Origin: Streptacidiphilus jiangxiensis
GTDB taxonomy: Bacteria > Actinomycetota > Actinomycetes > Streptomycetales > Streptomycetaceae
Direction of reading: 5' to 3'
Length of the DNA stretch: 64,000 nucleotides
Assembly (NCBI RefSeq): GCF_900109465.1
Contig: NZ_FOAZ01000021.1
Span: forward strand, 101,746 to 165,745
Shown: one piece after another, positions 45,533 through 53,995 of the stretch
How the letters are laid out: every line of letters starts with the position of its first letter
How positions within the stretch are numbered: position 1 is the stretch's first letter
Translations under genes and position numbers: made by a program
Notes under the pieces: generated by a model
The model's database searches: none
What the model was told of the DNA's origin: nothing
What the model saw: only the letters and a program-made list of their open reading frames with translations

Positions 45533-46087
45533 TCAGTGCTGCGCGAGGCGGGCCAGCAGTGCGGGGCGCAGGGCGGTGACGTCCACGTCGAGGGCCGTGA
45601 GGACGTCGACGGCCGTCGCGTGTTCCGTCCCGCTCGGGCCGACGGCCAGGACGCCGAGGAGCATGTGCTCGGTGCCGAACCGCTCGTGGCCGAGCTCCTT
45701 CGCCTCGCGCAGCGTCTGCTCCAACGCGGCCTTGGCGTGCGGGGTGTAGGCCGGGCGCGGGAACTGGAACGCGCCCTCGCCGAAGCTGTCGTCCGCGCGC
45801 CGCTGGATCTCGGCGACGTCGATGCCGAGCGCCGCGAGGGCCTCGCGGGCCGGTCGGCCGCCGGTCGCGGGGACGCCGGCGGCGGTCAGCAGGCGGACCG
45901 TCGCCTCGCGGGTGCGGTCGAGGTCGACGCCGTGCGCCGCCAGCACGGCGCCCGCCGTGCTCTCCGGGTCCGTGACGAGGCCGAGCAACAGGTGCTCGGT
46001 GCCCATGAAGTCGTGGCCGAGGGCGATCGCCTCGTCCTGGCCCGCGACGATCGACCGCTTGGCGCGGTCGGTGAAAAGGTCGAACAT
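45533..46087 (-). CDS. Clp N-terminal-domain protein (no ATPase)
   Basis: 184 residues with two Clp_N repeats as in ClpC/ClpA (FTDRAKRSIVAGQDEAIALGHDFMGTEHLLLGL and AKAALEQTLREAKELGHERFGTEHMLLGVL) and nothing else: no Walker motifs. Such free N-domains may bind Clp adaptors or degron substrates. It lies 2 bp after the HTH gene, forming an operon with self-type operators upstream. Confidence 0.92.
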   Translation of the reverse strand: MFDLFTDRAKRSIVAGQDEAIALGHDFMGTEHLLLGLVTDPESTAGAVLAAHGVDLDRTREATVRLLTAAGVPATGGRPAREALAALGIDVAEIQRRADDSFGEGAFQFPRPAYTPHAKAALEQTLREAKELGHERFGTEHMLLGVLAVGPSGTEHATAVDVLTALDVDVTALRPALLARLAQH

Positions 46088-46089
46088 CC

Positions 46090-46347
46090 TCAGCTCTCCT
46101 TACCGGTGGCCTTGCGCCTGCTCGCATGCTTCTCGTGGACCGACTGCCGACTGACGTTGAGCGCCGTCGCGATGCTCTGCCAGGTCCAGCCCTGGTCACG
46201 CGCGTTGTCCACGTGGAGGCGCTCCAACTCCTCCAGCAGCCGCCGCAGCGCGACGACCGCGCTGAGCCCGACGGCCGGATCCCTGGCCGTGACCTGCCCG
46301 AGCAGGTCGGCGGCCCCCGCTTTGTCGGCGTCCTCAGGAACTCCCAT
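46090..46347 (-). CDS. Small helix-turn-helix regulator
   Basis: 85 residues. C-terminal HTH (ARDQGWTWQSIATALNVSRQSVHEKHASRR) after an N-terminal helical part. ATG 46347 lies only 3 bp from a TGTCAGG palindrome, the likely autoregulatory site. First gene of the HTH/Clp_N operon. Confidence 0.88.
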   Translation of the reverse strand: MGVPEDADKAGAADLLGQVTARDPAVGLSAVVALRRLLEELERLHVDNARDQGWTWQSIATALNVSRQSVHEKHASRRKATGKES

Positions 46348-46350
46348 GCG

Positions 46351-46410
46351 TGTCAGGGTAGCCTGACAGCCGGTGCGCGTGTCAAGGATTCCTGACACGC
46401 GCACCGGCTG
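46351..46410. promoter_or_regulatory. TGTCAGG operator cluster of the HTH/Clp_N operon
   Basis: TGTCAGG (46351) pairs with CCTGACA (46362); TGTCAAGG (46380) pairs with CCTGACA (46391). The second pair sits inside a larger inverted repeat with perfect 18-bp arms (CAGCCGGTGCGCGTGTCA at 46367-46384 and its complement at 46393-46410). Confidence 0.7.
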
Positions 46411-46442
46411 CGGGCCGGAGGGCTACGGAGGGATTGCGCTGG

Positions 46443-47342
46443 TTACTTGGCCAGGCGGCCGAGGAGCAGCGATGCGGCGGTCACTCCGAGCGCCGCGGCG
46501 ACGACCAGGACGGCGAAGTCGGCGCCCAGGTGCGCGGGGATGCCGAGGAGCAGTCCGCGCAGGGCGTCGACCTCGTAGCTGAGCGGGTTGGCCTTGCTGA
46601 TCGCCTGCAGCCAACCCGGCATCACCGAGACCGGATACAGCGCGTTGGAGCCGAAGAACAGGGGCATGGTGATCGCCTGGCCGATGCCCATGAGCCGGTC
46701 GCGGGTCAGCACGATCCCGGCGATCGACATGGACAGGCAGGAGAAGAAGGCCGAGCCGAGCACGACCACGGCCGCGACGCCGAGCAGGCGCAGCGGGTTC
46801 CAGGTGAGCGCCACCCCGAGCAGCGCCGCGAGGACGACCACGACCAGCGCCTGGATCACCGACTTCACCCCGGCCGCGAAGGCCTTGCCGGTCACCAGCG
46901 CCGCCCTCGGCGTCGGGGTGACCAGGAGCTTGGTCAGCACCCCGGAGTCCCGCTCCCAGATGATCATGATGCCGTAGAAGATGGCGATGAACATCGCGGA
47001 CTGGGCGATGATGCCCGGTGCGAGGAAGTCCAGGTAGGGGATGCCGCCCGTCGGGATCGCCCGGATGCGGGTGAAGGTCTCCCCGAAGATCAGCAGCCAC
47101 AGCGCCGGCTGGACCGCGCGGGTGTAGAGCTCGGTGCGGTCGTGGCGCAGCTTCTGCAGCTCGACCATGCACATCGCGCCCATGCGCGCGAGCACCAGGC
47201 GCCAGGCATGGCGGGGCGGCGGTGGCGTGAGCAGCAGCCGCAGCTCCACCGGCCGCGGGCCCGCGAGCAGCGCGGTACCGCCGGCGGGGGCGGTGGGCGG
47301 GGCGTGTTCAGCGGCGGGCTGCGGCACGGGAGCGGCGGACAT
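46443..47342 (-). CDS. ABC-2 type permease (DrrB-like)
   Basis: 299 residues with six helices and the DrrB/ABC2 signature around GTSAM...RTELYTRAVQPALWLLIFGETF and GSNALYPVSVMPGWLQAISKANPLSYEVDALR. ATG 47342 has GAAGGAGGGG upstream. It overlaps the ATPase gene by 35 bp. Exporter subunit, probably for a drug or natural product. Confidence 0.9.
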   Translation of the reverse strand: MSAAPVPQPAAEHAPPTAPAGGTALLAGPRPVELRLLLTPPPPRHAWRLVLARMGAMCMVELQKLRHDRTELYTRAVQPALWLLIFGETFTRIRAIPTGGIPYLDFLAPGIIAQSAMFIAIFYGIMIIWERDSGVLTKLLVTPTPRAALVTGKAFAAGVKSVIQALVVVVLAALLGVALTWNPLRLLGVAAVVVLGSAFFSCLSMSIAGIVLTRDRLMGIGQAITMPLFFGSNALYPVSVMPGWLQAISKANPLSYEVDALRGLLLGIPAHLGADFAVLVVAAALGVTAASLLLGRLAK

Positions 47343-48168
47343 CGCGGAAGTCCCCTCCTTCGTCGGGTCGGTCGGCACCGGTGAGCCCGGCGCCGGCGTG
47401 GTGGCGGAACACGTCCTCGAGGCTGACCCGGGCGGGGTCGGCGTCCAACTGTGCGGCCAGCTCGGCGCGCAGGTCGCCGGGCGCGCCCATGGCGCGGATC
47501 CGGCCGCGGTGCATCAGCGCCACCCGGGCGCAGTGCTCGTCGGCCTCGTCCATGTAGTGCGTGGTGACCAGCACGGACATGCCGGTCGCGGCGCGGACCT
47601 GGGCGATGCAGTCCCAAACCCCGGCGCGGGCCAGCGGGTCCAGGCCGATCGTGGGCTCGTCGAGGATGAGCAGACGGGGTGCGCTCACCAGCGCCTGCGC
47701 GAGCTCCAACCGGCGGACCATGCCGCCCGAGTAGGTGCCGGCCAGACGTCCGGCGGCCTCCGAAAGGTCCACTGCGGCCAGCGCCTCGTCCACGCGGGCA
47801 CGACGTTCCGCGCGCGGCACGTCGAAGACCCGGGCGAACAGCTCGACATTCTCGCGACCGGTCAGGCCGCTGTCGGCGGACAGCTGTTGGGGGACGTAGC
47901 CGAGCAGGCGGCGCACCTGCATCTTCTTGCGGGCGCAGTCGAGGCCGAACACCGAGACCATGCCGGCCGGCACCGGCAGCAGCGTGGTGATGGCACGGAT
48001 CGCGGTCGTCTTGCCCGCGCCGTTCGGCCCGAGCAGCCCGAAGACCTCACCCTGCTCGACGGTCAGGTCCAGACCGTCCACCGCGCGGGTGGCGCCGAAG
48101 GAGTAGGTGAGCCCGGTGCAGCGCACCGCGGCCTCCGCCTTGGGAGCGGGCGTGGTGTCGGCGGTCAT
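47308..48168 (-). CDS. ABC transporter ATPase (DrrA-like)
   Basis: 286 residues: Walker A GPNGAGKT, signature YSGGMVRRL, Walker B LLILDEPTIGLDP, switch TTHYMDEAD, and a DrrA-type C-terminal extension ending in an Arg/Ala-rich tail. Daunorubicin-resistance subfamily. ATG overlaps the MarR stop (ATGA). Confidence 0.92.
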   Translation of the reverse strand: MTADTTPAPKAEAAVRCTGLTYSFGATRAVDGLDLTVEQGEVFGLLGPNGAGKTTAIRAITTLLPVPAGMVSVFGLDCARKKMQVRRLLGYVPQQLSADSGLTGRENVELFARVFDVPRAERRARVDEALAAVDLSEAAGRLAGTYSGGMVRRLELAQALVSAPRLLILDEPTIGLDPLARAGVWDCIAQVRAATGMSVLVTTHYMDEADEHCARVALMHRGRIRAMGAPGDLRAELAAQLDADPARVSLEDVFRHHAGAGLTGADRPDEGGDFRDVRRSRAAARR

Positions 48169-48623
48169 GACGCGGCCTCCTCGCGCAAGCCCTCGGCCAG
48201 ACGGCGCAGCGCGGGCAGGGCGCCCGCGAGCGCCTCGTGGTCGGCGGCGTCGAGCCGTCCGAGCTGGTCGGCGAAGAGTGCGCCGCGCCGCGCGTCCCAG
48301 TCGGCGAGGCGGGCCAGGGCCTCCGGCTGGGCGTGCAGGCGGGCGGCGCGCCCGTCGGTCGGGTCCGTCTCGCGCCGCAGCAGCCCGGCTTTGGTCAGCT
48401 GGTTGACCAGCGTCGACACCGAGTTGTCGGCAAGGAAGAGCTCCTGCGCTGCCTCGGAGACCCGCAGGCCGGGCCGGGCCGCGACCAGGCGCAGCAGCTC
48501 GATCTGCGCACCGCGCAGCCGCGGCTGGGCGAGGCCGGTCCGCAGCCGCCGCCGTACGAGCCGCTGGATCGCCGGCAGCAACTCCGCGAGCTCGGCGGAG
48601 GGATCGGGTATGTCTGTGCTCAC
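48165..48623 (-). CDS. MarR-family regulator
   Basis: 152 residues with a winged helix (LRVSEAAQELFLADNSVSTLVNQLTKAGLLRRETDPTDGR). First gene of a MarR-ATPase-permease operon. GTG 48623 follows a GAGAGGT site within a 27-bp palindrome, so a bound dimer would also hide the ribosome site. Confidence 0.9.
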   Translation of the reverse strand: MSTDIPDPSAELAELLPAIQRLVRRRLRTGLAQPRLRGAQIELLRLVAARPGLRVSEAAQELFLADNSVSTLVNQLTKAGLLRRETDPTDGRAARLHAQPEALARLADWDARRGALFADQLGRLDAADHEALAGALPALRRLAEGLREEAAS

Positions 48624-48627
48624 TCCA

Positions 48628-48654
48628 CTATTACCTCTCAATGAGAGGTAATAG
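48628..48654. promoter_or_regulatory. MarR operator, perfect 13-bp arms
   Basis: CTATTACCTCTCA and TGAGAGGTAATAG around a central A, 4 bp upstream of the MarR start codon. AT-rich and striking against the local GC. Confidence 0.85.
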
Positions 48655-48878
48655 TCCATGGGTGCCGACTGGGAGATTGCTGGGAGGACTGTTCAGGGGT
48701 TCGCAGGCGCGCCCGGCGCGGCGGACGCTGTGCCCCTGGCCCGTCGCGGCGCTCGTGGGGGCGTTCTGGATCGGTGTCCGCCAACCTTGCGCGACAGCTT
48801 GGCCCGCAGGATGCTGCACAAGCACGAGCGGATTTCCCCTTGCGAGGCACCTGGCGACCCGCCAAAGGGGGTCAACGG

Positions 48879-49451
48879 ATGAGTGACACGAGTGGTCGGC
48901 CTCAGGCAGGAGACGGGAGCGAACAGGCCGGCGGGCATGAGCATGAGGAGCAGCGGGACGGTCGAAAGTTCGACATCCGGATCGGCAGCGTGAGCATCGG
49001 CGTCGGTGTCTGGCTCGGCGTGCTGATCCTCCTGGTCGGCGGAGCGGGTGCGGGGATCGCGATCAGCGACGCGGCCGCTCCCTCGCTCGACTTCTCGAAA
49101 ACCGTAGGGGTTTGGCAGTACGACGCGCAGGTGAACAGTCCTTCCGAGACCGGCACCATCACCCTGACGATCCGCATCGATGCCGACCGAACGTTCACGG
49201 CCGCTGCTCAGGCCACGATGGTGGGCGATCCCGCGGCGAACGGAACGATCAGTCAATCCGGTGAGTGCTCGGGCAGCGTCGAAGTGAGCGGCGACCATCT
49301 CGTGTTCCATGCGACGGGAGGAGCTGCGTGCAGCGGGGAAACGGCCAAACTGGTCCGGAACGACACCATGCTCGAGCTCGGCCACCCGCTGATCGCCACC
49401 GACAGCTCGGGTACCACCCGCGAGACGATCGACCTCGTTCGAGGGCACTGA
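48879..49451 (+). CDS. Membrane-anchored extracytoplasmic hypothetical protein
   Basis: 190 residues: a hydrophilic ~50-residue N-terminus, one membrane helix (GVGVWLGVLILLVGGAGAGIAI), and a beta-rich outer domain with two Cys (GECSGS, AACSGE). AAGGGGG lies ~8 bp before ATG 48879. The helix-loop pattern resembles lipocalin-like small exoproteins, not recognised further. Confidence 0.72.
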   Translation: MSDTSGRPQAGDGSEQAGGHEHEEQRDGRKFDIRIGSVSIGVGVWLGVLILLVGGAGAGIAISDAAAPSLDFSKTVGVWQYDAQVNSPSETGTITLTIRIDADRTFTAAAQATMVGDPAANGTISQSGECSGSVEVSGDHLVFHATGGAACSGETAKLVRNDTMLELGHPLIATDSSGTTRETIDLVRGH

Positions 49452-49580
49452 GCAAGCCGTAGGTCTCCTCGAAGGGCGAGCGTTTCACCCTGGTGTGCCG
49501 CTTGCGCCGTTCGCACGTGGCACCCTCCTCGAACTGGTCATGTACGGCGAAATGCCCGGCTTCTGGACCATGGGGGGAAT

Positions 49581-50159
49581 GTGAAAGAGAAGACAGTTGG
49601 AGCGATCATTGTTGCGGTGATCGGTGCGGTGGCATCGATCATCGCGGCCACCATCATGGCCGGCGGCGGCCAGGGCTCGTCGGCCTCCGCCTCCGGGGGT
49701 GGAGGCGGGAATGGCGGTTCGTCCGGCGGGCCCACGGTCATCACTCTCCCGCCGCCGTCCAGCGGGATCGATTTACCGACGGCGAACTCCAATGCCGTGA
49801 CCAGACCGGTCACCGTTTCGGCGGCCATACTCACGATGACCGTCACGAAGGTCACGCTTTCCGGCGGGCAGACGACGGTCGACTTCAGCATCGCCAACAC
49901 GAGCGGCAATCCTGTGTCATTTCCATTTGCCGCCAAAGAGCTTGAGGTTCCCGGCAGTCCCACGCTCCAGCCGCATGACTTCCAGGGGTCGTGGTCGGAC
50001 AGTGTCCAAGGTGGCGGGACCGTGAACGAGGAACTGATCTTCGACGCCCTGCCAGCGGGGACCCGGCAGGTCACCCTCAGCCTCACAGGCATTCAGACAT
50101 TCCATGTCTGCGACGCCTGCCCGCAGCAACTCGCGGTCGACATACCGCTGAGCAGTTGA
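49581..50159 (+). CDS. Membrane-anchored Gly-rich-linker exoprotein
   Basis: 192 residues: N-terminal helix (TVGAIIVAVIGAVASIIAATIM), a Gly/Ser linker (~28-50), and an Ig-like beta domain (~70-192) resembling DUF4352 with a C-terminal CDAC motif. GTG 49581 with GGGGGGAAT just upstream. May pair with the preceding anchored protein. Confidence 0.7.
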   Translation: MKEKTVGAIIVAVIGAVASIIAATIMAGGGQGSSASASGGGGGNGGSSGGPTVITLPPPSSGIDLPTANSNAVTRPVTVSAAILTMTVTKVTLSGGQTTVDFSIANTSGNPVSFPFAAKELEVPGSPTLQPHDFQGSWSDSVQGGGTVNEELIFDALPAGTRQVTLSLTGIQTFHVCDACPQQLAVDIPLSS

Positions 50160-50193
50160 GTGCTCCTGAGTTCCAGGGGGCGTTTCAGGCCTC

Positions 50194-50844
50194 CTAAGCC
50201 GCGACGGCCGAGGCGCGGTCGGCGGCGATGCGGAGCGCGAGTCCGGCAAGGACGGTGCCCATCGCGTAGCGCTGGATCCTCAGCCAGGCCGGGCGGCGGG
50301 AGAAGAAGGCCGCGATGGTCCCGGCGCAGAGGGCGATCAGCGCGTTGACGCTCACCGAGACGGCGATCTGGGTGAGGCCCAGCAGCAGGGTCTGCTCGCC
50401 GACGTGGCCGCGCGCCGGGTCGACGAACTGGGGGAGCAGGGAGATGTAGAGGATTGCCAGCTTCGGGTTGAGCAGGCAGGTCAGCAGGCCCATGGTGTAG
50501 AGGCGGCGGGGAGAGTCCGGCGGCAGCGGCTGCGGGGCGAACACCGCAGTGCCGCCCGGCTTGACCGCCTTCCAGGCGAGCCGGAGCAGATAGGCGGCGC
50601 CGGCCAGCTTGATCGCGGTGTAGAGCACGGGGACCAGGGCGAAGAGCGTGACGATCCCGGCGGTGACGGCGACGAGGTAGACCAGGAACCCGGTGGCGAC
50701 CCCGGCGAGCGAGACCAGCCCGGCGCGGCGGCCCTGCACGATCGACCGGGAGACGAGGTAGATCATGTTCGGTCCTGGGGTGAGCACCATCCCCAAACCG
50801 ACGGCTGCCAGGCCGAGTTCTGCGTGCAAGCTGATCGCGTTCAT
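50194..50844 (-). CDS. LysE/RhtB-family exporter
   Basis: 216 residues with six helices; LTPGPNMIYLVSRSIVQGRRAGLVSLAGVATG is the LysE/RhtB signature, and CLLNPKLAILYISLLPQFV is the second hallmark. Amino acid or small-molecule exporter. Divergent from a MocR regulator, its likely controller. ATG 50844. Confidence 0.92.
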   Translation of the reverse strand: MNAISLHAELGLAAVGLGMVLTPGPNMIYLVSRSIVQGRRAGLVSLAGVATGFLVYLVAVTAGIVTLFALVPVLYTAIKLAGAAYLLRLAWKAVKPGGTAVFAPQPLPPDSPRRLYTMGLLTCLLNPKLAILYISLLPQFVDPARGHVGEQTLLLGLTQIAVSVSVNALIALCAGTIAAFFSRRPAWLRIQRYAMGTVLAGLALRIAADRASAVAA

Positions 50845-50870
50845 GGCAGCGATGCTAGGGTCGGCATCTG

Positions 50871-50904
50871 CTCGGTGCAATATGTGTATTACCCTCGGTG
50901 CAAT
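50871..50904. promoter_or_regulatory. Direct-repeat operator of the MocR regulator
   Basis: CTCGGTGCAAT occurs at 50871-50881 and 50894-50904, 23 bp apart, in the LysE/MocR divergent gap. MocR-type proteins typically bind such direct repeats. Confidence 0.7.
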
Positions 50905-50921
50905 CGAGGAAGGGCCTGCGC

Positions 50922-52304
50922 ATGGACGACTACCGCCGACTCGCGGACGAGATCGCCGCCGCCATCGCGGCCGGCCGCCTGCGTCCCGGCGACCGTATGC
51001 CCACCCAGCGCGCCTTCGCGCACCGCCGCGGGATCGCCGCGTCCACGGCCGGACGCGTCTACGCCGAGCTGGTGCGGCGCGGCCTGGTCGTCGGGGAGGT
51101 GGGTCGGGGCACCTTCGTCCGTGCGACGGGCGGACTGCCCGGCGCGGGCGTTCCGCTGCTCGAGCCCTCCCGGGCCCGCATCGACCTGGAGCTCAACTAT
51201 CCCGTCGTGCCGGAGCAGTCGGCACTGCTCGGCGCCGCCCTCGCACCGTTGCTGCGGCCGGACGCCCTCGACCTCGCGCTGCGGCCGGTCCGCGCCGAGG
51301 GCACGGCCGCCGCGCGCGAGGCCTTCGCCGCCCTCTGCGCGCGCGAAGGCGGAGAAGGTGAAAAAGGTGAAGACGTCGCGGGCGAGGGCGGTTGGGCGCC
51401 CGCGCCGGAGGCGCTGCTCTTCACCGGCAGCGGCCGACAGGCCATCGCGGCCGTTCTCGCGGCCCTGGTCCCGCCCGGACAGCGTCTCGGTGTCGAGGAG
51501 TTGACCTTCCCCGTGGTCAAGGCCGTGGCGGAGCGGCTCGGCATCGTCCCGGTACCGATCGCCATGGACGGCGACGGCCTGGACCCGGCCGCCCTTGCAT
51601 CCGTCCACCGGGCCACCCCGCTGCGGGCCGTCTACCTCCAGCCGCGCGTCCACAACCCGCTGGGCTTGAGCATGTCGCCTGCACGCCGCGCGGAACTCGG
51701 TGCCTTGCTGCGGCAGCTGGACCTGCCCGCCGTCGAGGACGCCGTCTGGTCCTTCCTGCGCCCGGAGGTGCCGCCGCTGGCGGCGACGGCGCCGGAGCGG
51801 GTCGTGCTGGTCGACAGTCTCTCCAAGCGGCTGGCACCTGGGCTCAGCAGCGGATTCGCCGTGGTCCCGGACGCCTACCGGGAGCAGGTCGCCGCGTCCG
51901 TGCGGGCGGGCGGTTGGCTGGCGGGCGGATTCGCCCTGGAGGCGGCGGTCCGCTGGATCGGCGACGGCACGCTCGCCGCGATCGAGGCGGCCAAGCGCGC
52001 CGACGCGACGGAGCGCCAACTCCTCGCCCGAGAGCTGCTGCCGGATGCCGTTCTGCGCGCCGACCCCGGCTCGTACTACTGCTGGTGGGAGCTGCCGACG
52101 CCCTGGCGTGCCGAGACCTTCGTCGCCGGAGCCGCGCGCGCCGGCATCGGCCTGACCCCGGCCGCGGCCTACGCGGTAGGGTCCCGCGTACCGCCCGCCG
52201 CGGTCCGGCTCGGACTCGCCTCCCCACCCCTCCCGCTCCTCGCCGAGACCCTGTCCACCCTCGCCCACCTGGCCCGCGGCGGACCGGTGGACCAGCCGGA
52301 GTGA
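50922..52304 (+). CDS. MocR-type GntR regulator with aminotransferase domain
   Basis: 460 residues: N-terminal GntR winged helix (LRPGDRMPTQRAFAHRRGIAASTAGRVYAEL) and a fold-type I PLP domain (~75-460) with DSLSKRLAPGLSSGF, whose Lys would bind PLP, plus VHNPLG. Probably activates or represses the divergent LysE exporter in response to an amino acid. ATG 50922 follows GGAAGGG. Confidence 0.92.
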   Translation: MDDYRRLADEIAAAIAAGRLRPGDRMPTQRAFAHRRGIAASTAGRVYAELVRRGLVVGEVGRGTFVRATGGLPGAGVPLLEPSRARIDLELNYPVVPEQSALLGAALAPLLRPDALDLALRPVRAEGTAAAREAFAALCAREGGEGEKGEDVAGEGGWAPAPEALLFTGSGRQAIAAVLAALVPPGQRLGVEELTFPVVKAVAERLGIVPVPIAMDGDGLDPAALASVHRATPLRAVYLQPRVHNPLGLSMSPARRAELGALLRQLDLPAVEDAVWSFLRPEVPPLAATAPERVVLVDSLSKRLAPGLSSGFAVVPDAYREQVAASVRAGGWLAGGFALEAAVRWIGDGTLAAIEAAKRADATERQLLARELLPDAVLRADPGSYYCWWELPTPWRAETFVAGAARAGIGLTPAAAYAVGSRVPPAAVRLGLASPPLPLLAETLSTLAHLARGGPVDQPE

Positions 52305-52390
52305 CGCCCACGGCGTGCGCGCCTGAGGACCGCTTGCGCTCGGGGCGCTCACGCCTCGGGTTGCTCTCGCTCGGGTTGCTCTCGCATCGG

Positions 52391-52642
52391 GCCGCTCACG
52401 CTCGCGCCGCTCGGACCGCTCACGCTCGGACCGCTCACGCTCGGACCGCTCACGCTCGGACCGCTCACGCTCGGGCCGCTCACGCTCGCGCCGCTCGGAC
52501 CGCTCACGCTCGGACCGCTCACGCTCGGACCGCTCACGCTCGGACCGCTCACGCTCGGGCCGCTCACGCTCGCGCCGCTCGGACCGCTCACGCTCGGACC
52601 GCTCACGCTCGGACCGCTCACGCTCGGACCGCTCACGCTCGG
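52391..52642. repeat. 84-bp higher-order tandem repeat, three identical copies
   Basis: Each 84-bp unit comprises one GCCGCTCACGCTCGC, one GCCGCTCGG and four ACCGCTCACGCTCGG. Units at 52391, 52475 and 52559 appear identical. Degenerate copies flank (52325-52390, 52643-52680). Unit lengths are multiples of 3, so both strands stay open (SVSGP-type on minus), but no start or neighbour supports coding. Confidence 0.92.
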
Positions 52643-52710
52643 ACCGCTCACGCCTCAGGCTGCTTGCGCTCCGGGCCGCTCGCGTCCGGGCTCGGTGAGT
52701 CGGCGGCCGG

Positions 52711-53898
52711 TCAGTCGGCGGTCGGCTGACCGGTGGTGGGCTGACCTGTGGTGGGTGGGGCCGGGGGTGCGGTCCCGATGCGAGCGGCCACTGCGCCCGC
52801 CGCCGTCGCTGCGGCGATGGAGACGAGCGCGCCGAGCAGCAGCGCCGCCGACTCGCCGGGGTGCAGCAGGTGCAGCTGCGTGCCCAGCGTCGCGGCCGCC
52901 ACCGGCACGCCCAACTGCGCCGACGCCAGCACGCCGTAGGCCAGCGGCTGGCCGGTCAGCCGCATCGAGGCGTGCGAGAGGACCGTCGCCGCGCCGAGCA
53001 GCAGGCCCAGCAGGATCGCGGACGGGTGGCTGCCCAGCTGCCGAAGGTCCAGCGAGGCGCCGAGCCACACGAAGAAGAGCGGACCGAGGAAGCCCTCGGT
53101 GAGGGCGAACAACTGCCTGGCCAGCCGACGCGGCTCCCCGATCGCGGCGACGACCAGTCCGAACGAAAAGCCCGCCAGCATGATCGACACGTGCGTGTGC
53201 GTCGCGAGTGCGGCGAGCGCGAAGACGATCGCCAGGCTGATCCGCAGCTCCAGTGCGAACTTGCGCTCGCGCGAGAGCCGGTGCACGCGTCGGTGCCAGC
53301 CGCGCCGCTCCGCCTGCCGCAGGATCAGGAACAGGACGAAGGAACTGCCCAGCACCGCCACCGCCCCGAGCGCGGCCCGCGCCGCGTGGGCCGGGTCCAC
53401 GGCCAGCGGCAGCGCGACGATGCACACGGTGTCCGCGACTGCGACCTGCGGCAGCAGCGCCAGCACGTCCGGACCGCCGGACAGGTGCAGCGAGTCGAGG
53501 ATCGGCAGGATCAGCGCCGCCGAGGAGGAGGCGAGGAGCACCGCGTACAGGGCGGTGTGCCCGGTGTGGAAACCCTGCGCCAGGGCGAAGGCCGGCACGA
53601 TGCCGACCGCCGCGACCGCCACGGCCCGCAGTGCGCCTTTGGCCAGCCCGCCGCGCAGCGCCTGGTCCCGGACGGGGACATGGGCTCCGGCCACGAACAT
53701 GATCAGGGCGAAGCCCATGTCGGCGAGGAACGCGAAGGTGGGGTTCGCGGCGTGCAGGTACCCGGCGAACGTCGGCCCGAGCAGCACGCCGGCCACGAGC
53801 TCGCCGATGACGACGGGGATGCGCCAGCGCGTGGGCAGGGCCAGCAACGGGCCGAGCATCCCGGCCACCACGACGACCGCCAGGGTCGAGAAGTCCAC
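52711..53898 (-). CDS. CPA2-type sodium/proton antiporter
   Basis: 395 residues, about 12 helices, starting MDFSTLAVVVVAGMLGPLLALP; VVIGELVAGVLLGPTFAGYL and LASSSAALILPILDSL fit the KefB/NhaS family of cation:proton antiporters. C-terminal TTGQP repeats add a disordered tail. ATG 53898. Single gene. Confidence 0.88.
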   Translation of the reverse strand: MDFSTLAVVVVAGMLGPLLALPTRWRIPVVIGELVAGVLLGPTFAGYLHAANPTFAFLADMGFALIMFVAGAHVPVRDQALRGGLAKGALRAVAVAAVGIVPAFALAQGFHTGHTALYAVLLASSSAALILPILDSLHLSGGPDVLALLPQVAVADTVCIVALPLAVDPAHAARAALGAVAVLGSSFVLFLILRQAERRGWHRRVHRLSRERKFALELRISLAIVFALAALATHTHVSIMLAGFSFGLVVAAIGEPRRLARQLFALTEGFLGPLFFVWLGASLDLRQLGSHPSAILLGLLLGAATVLSHASMRLTGQPLAYGVLASAQLGVPVAAATLGTQLHLLHPGESAALLLGALVSIAAATAAGAVAARIGTAPPAPPTTGQPTTGQPTAD

Positions 53899-53995
53899 GC
53901 GCCGTCACCCTTCGCCGCTGCCGCCGTCGCTGCCGCAGGTCAGGTCGGACCCGTCGGCGTGGGGGAAGCGTAGTCCCCGGCGTGGCGCGTGCCGG

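Noticed and set aside
45035..46366. Plus-strand frame over the 14-bp array and Clp_N gene
   Set aside because: Open only because the repeat lacks stops; it runs antisense to the Clp_N gene and has no credible start.
52349..52651. SVSGP-repeat protein on the minus strand
   Set aside because: Pure product of the 84-bp repeat; no ribosome site or neighbouring domain.
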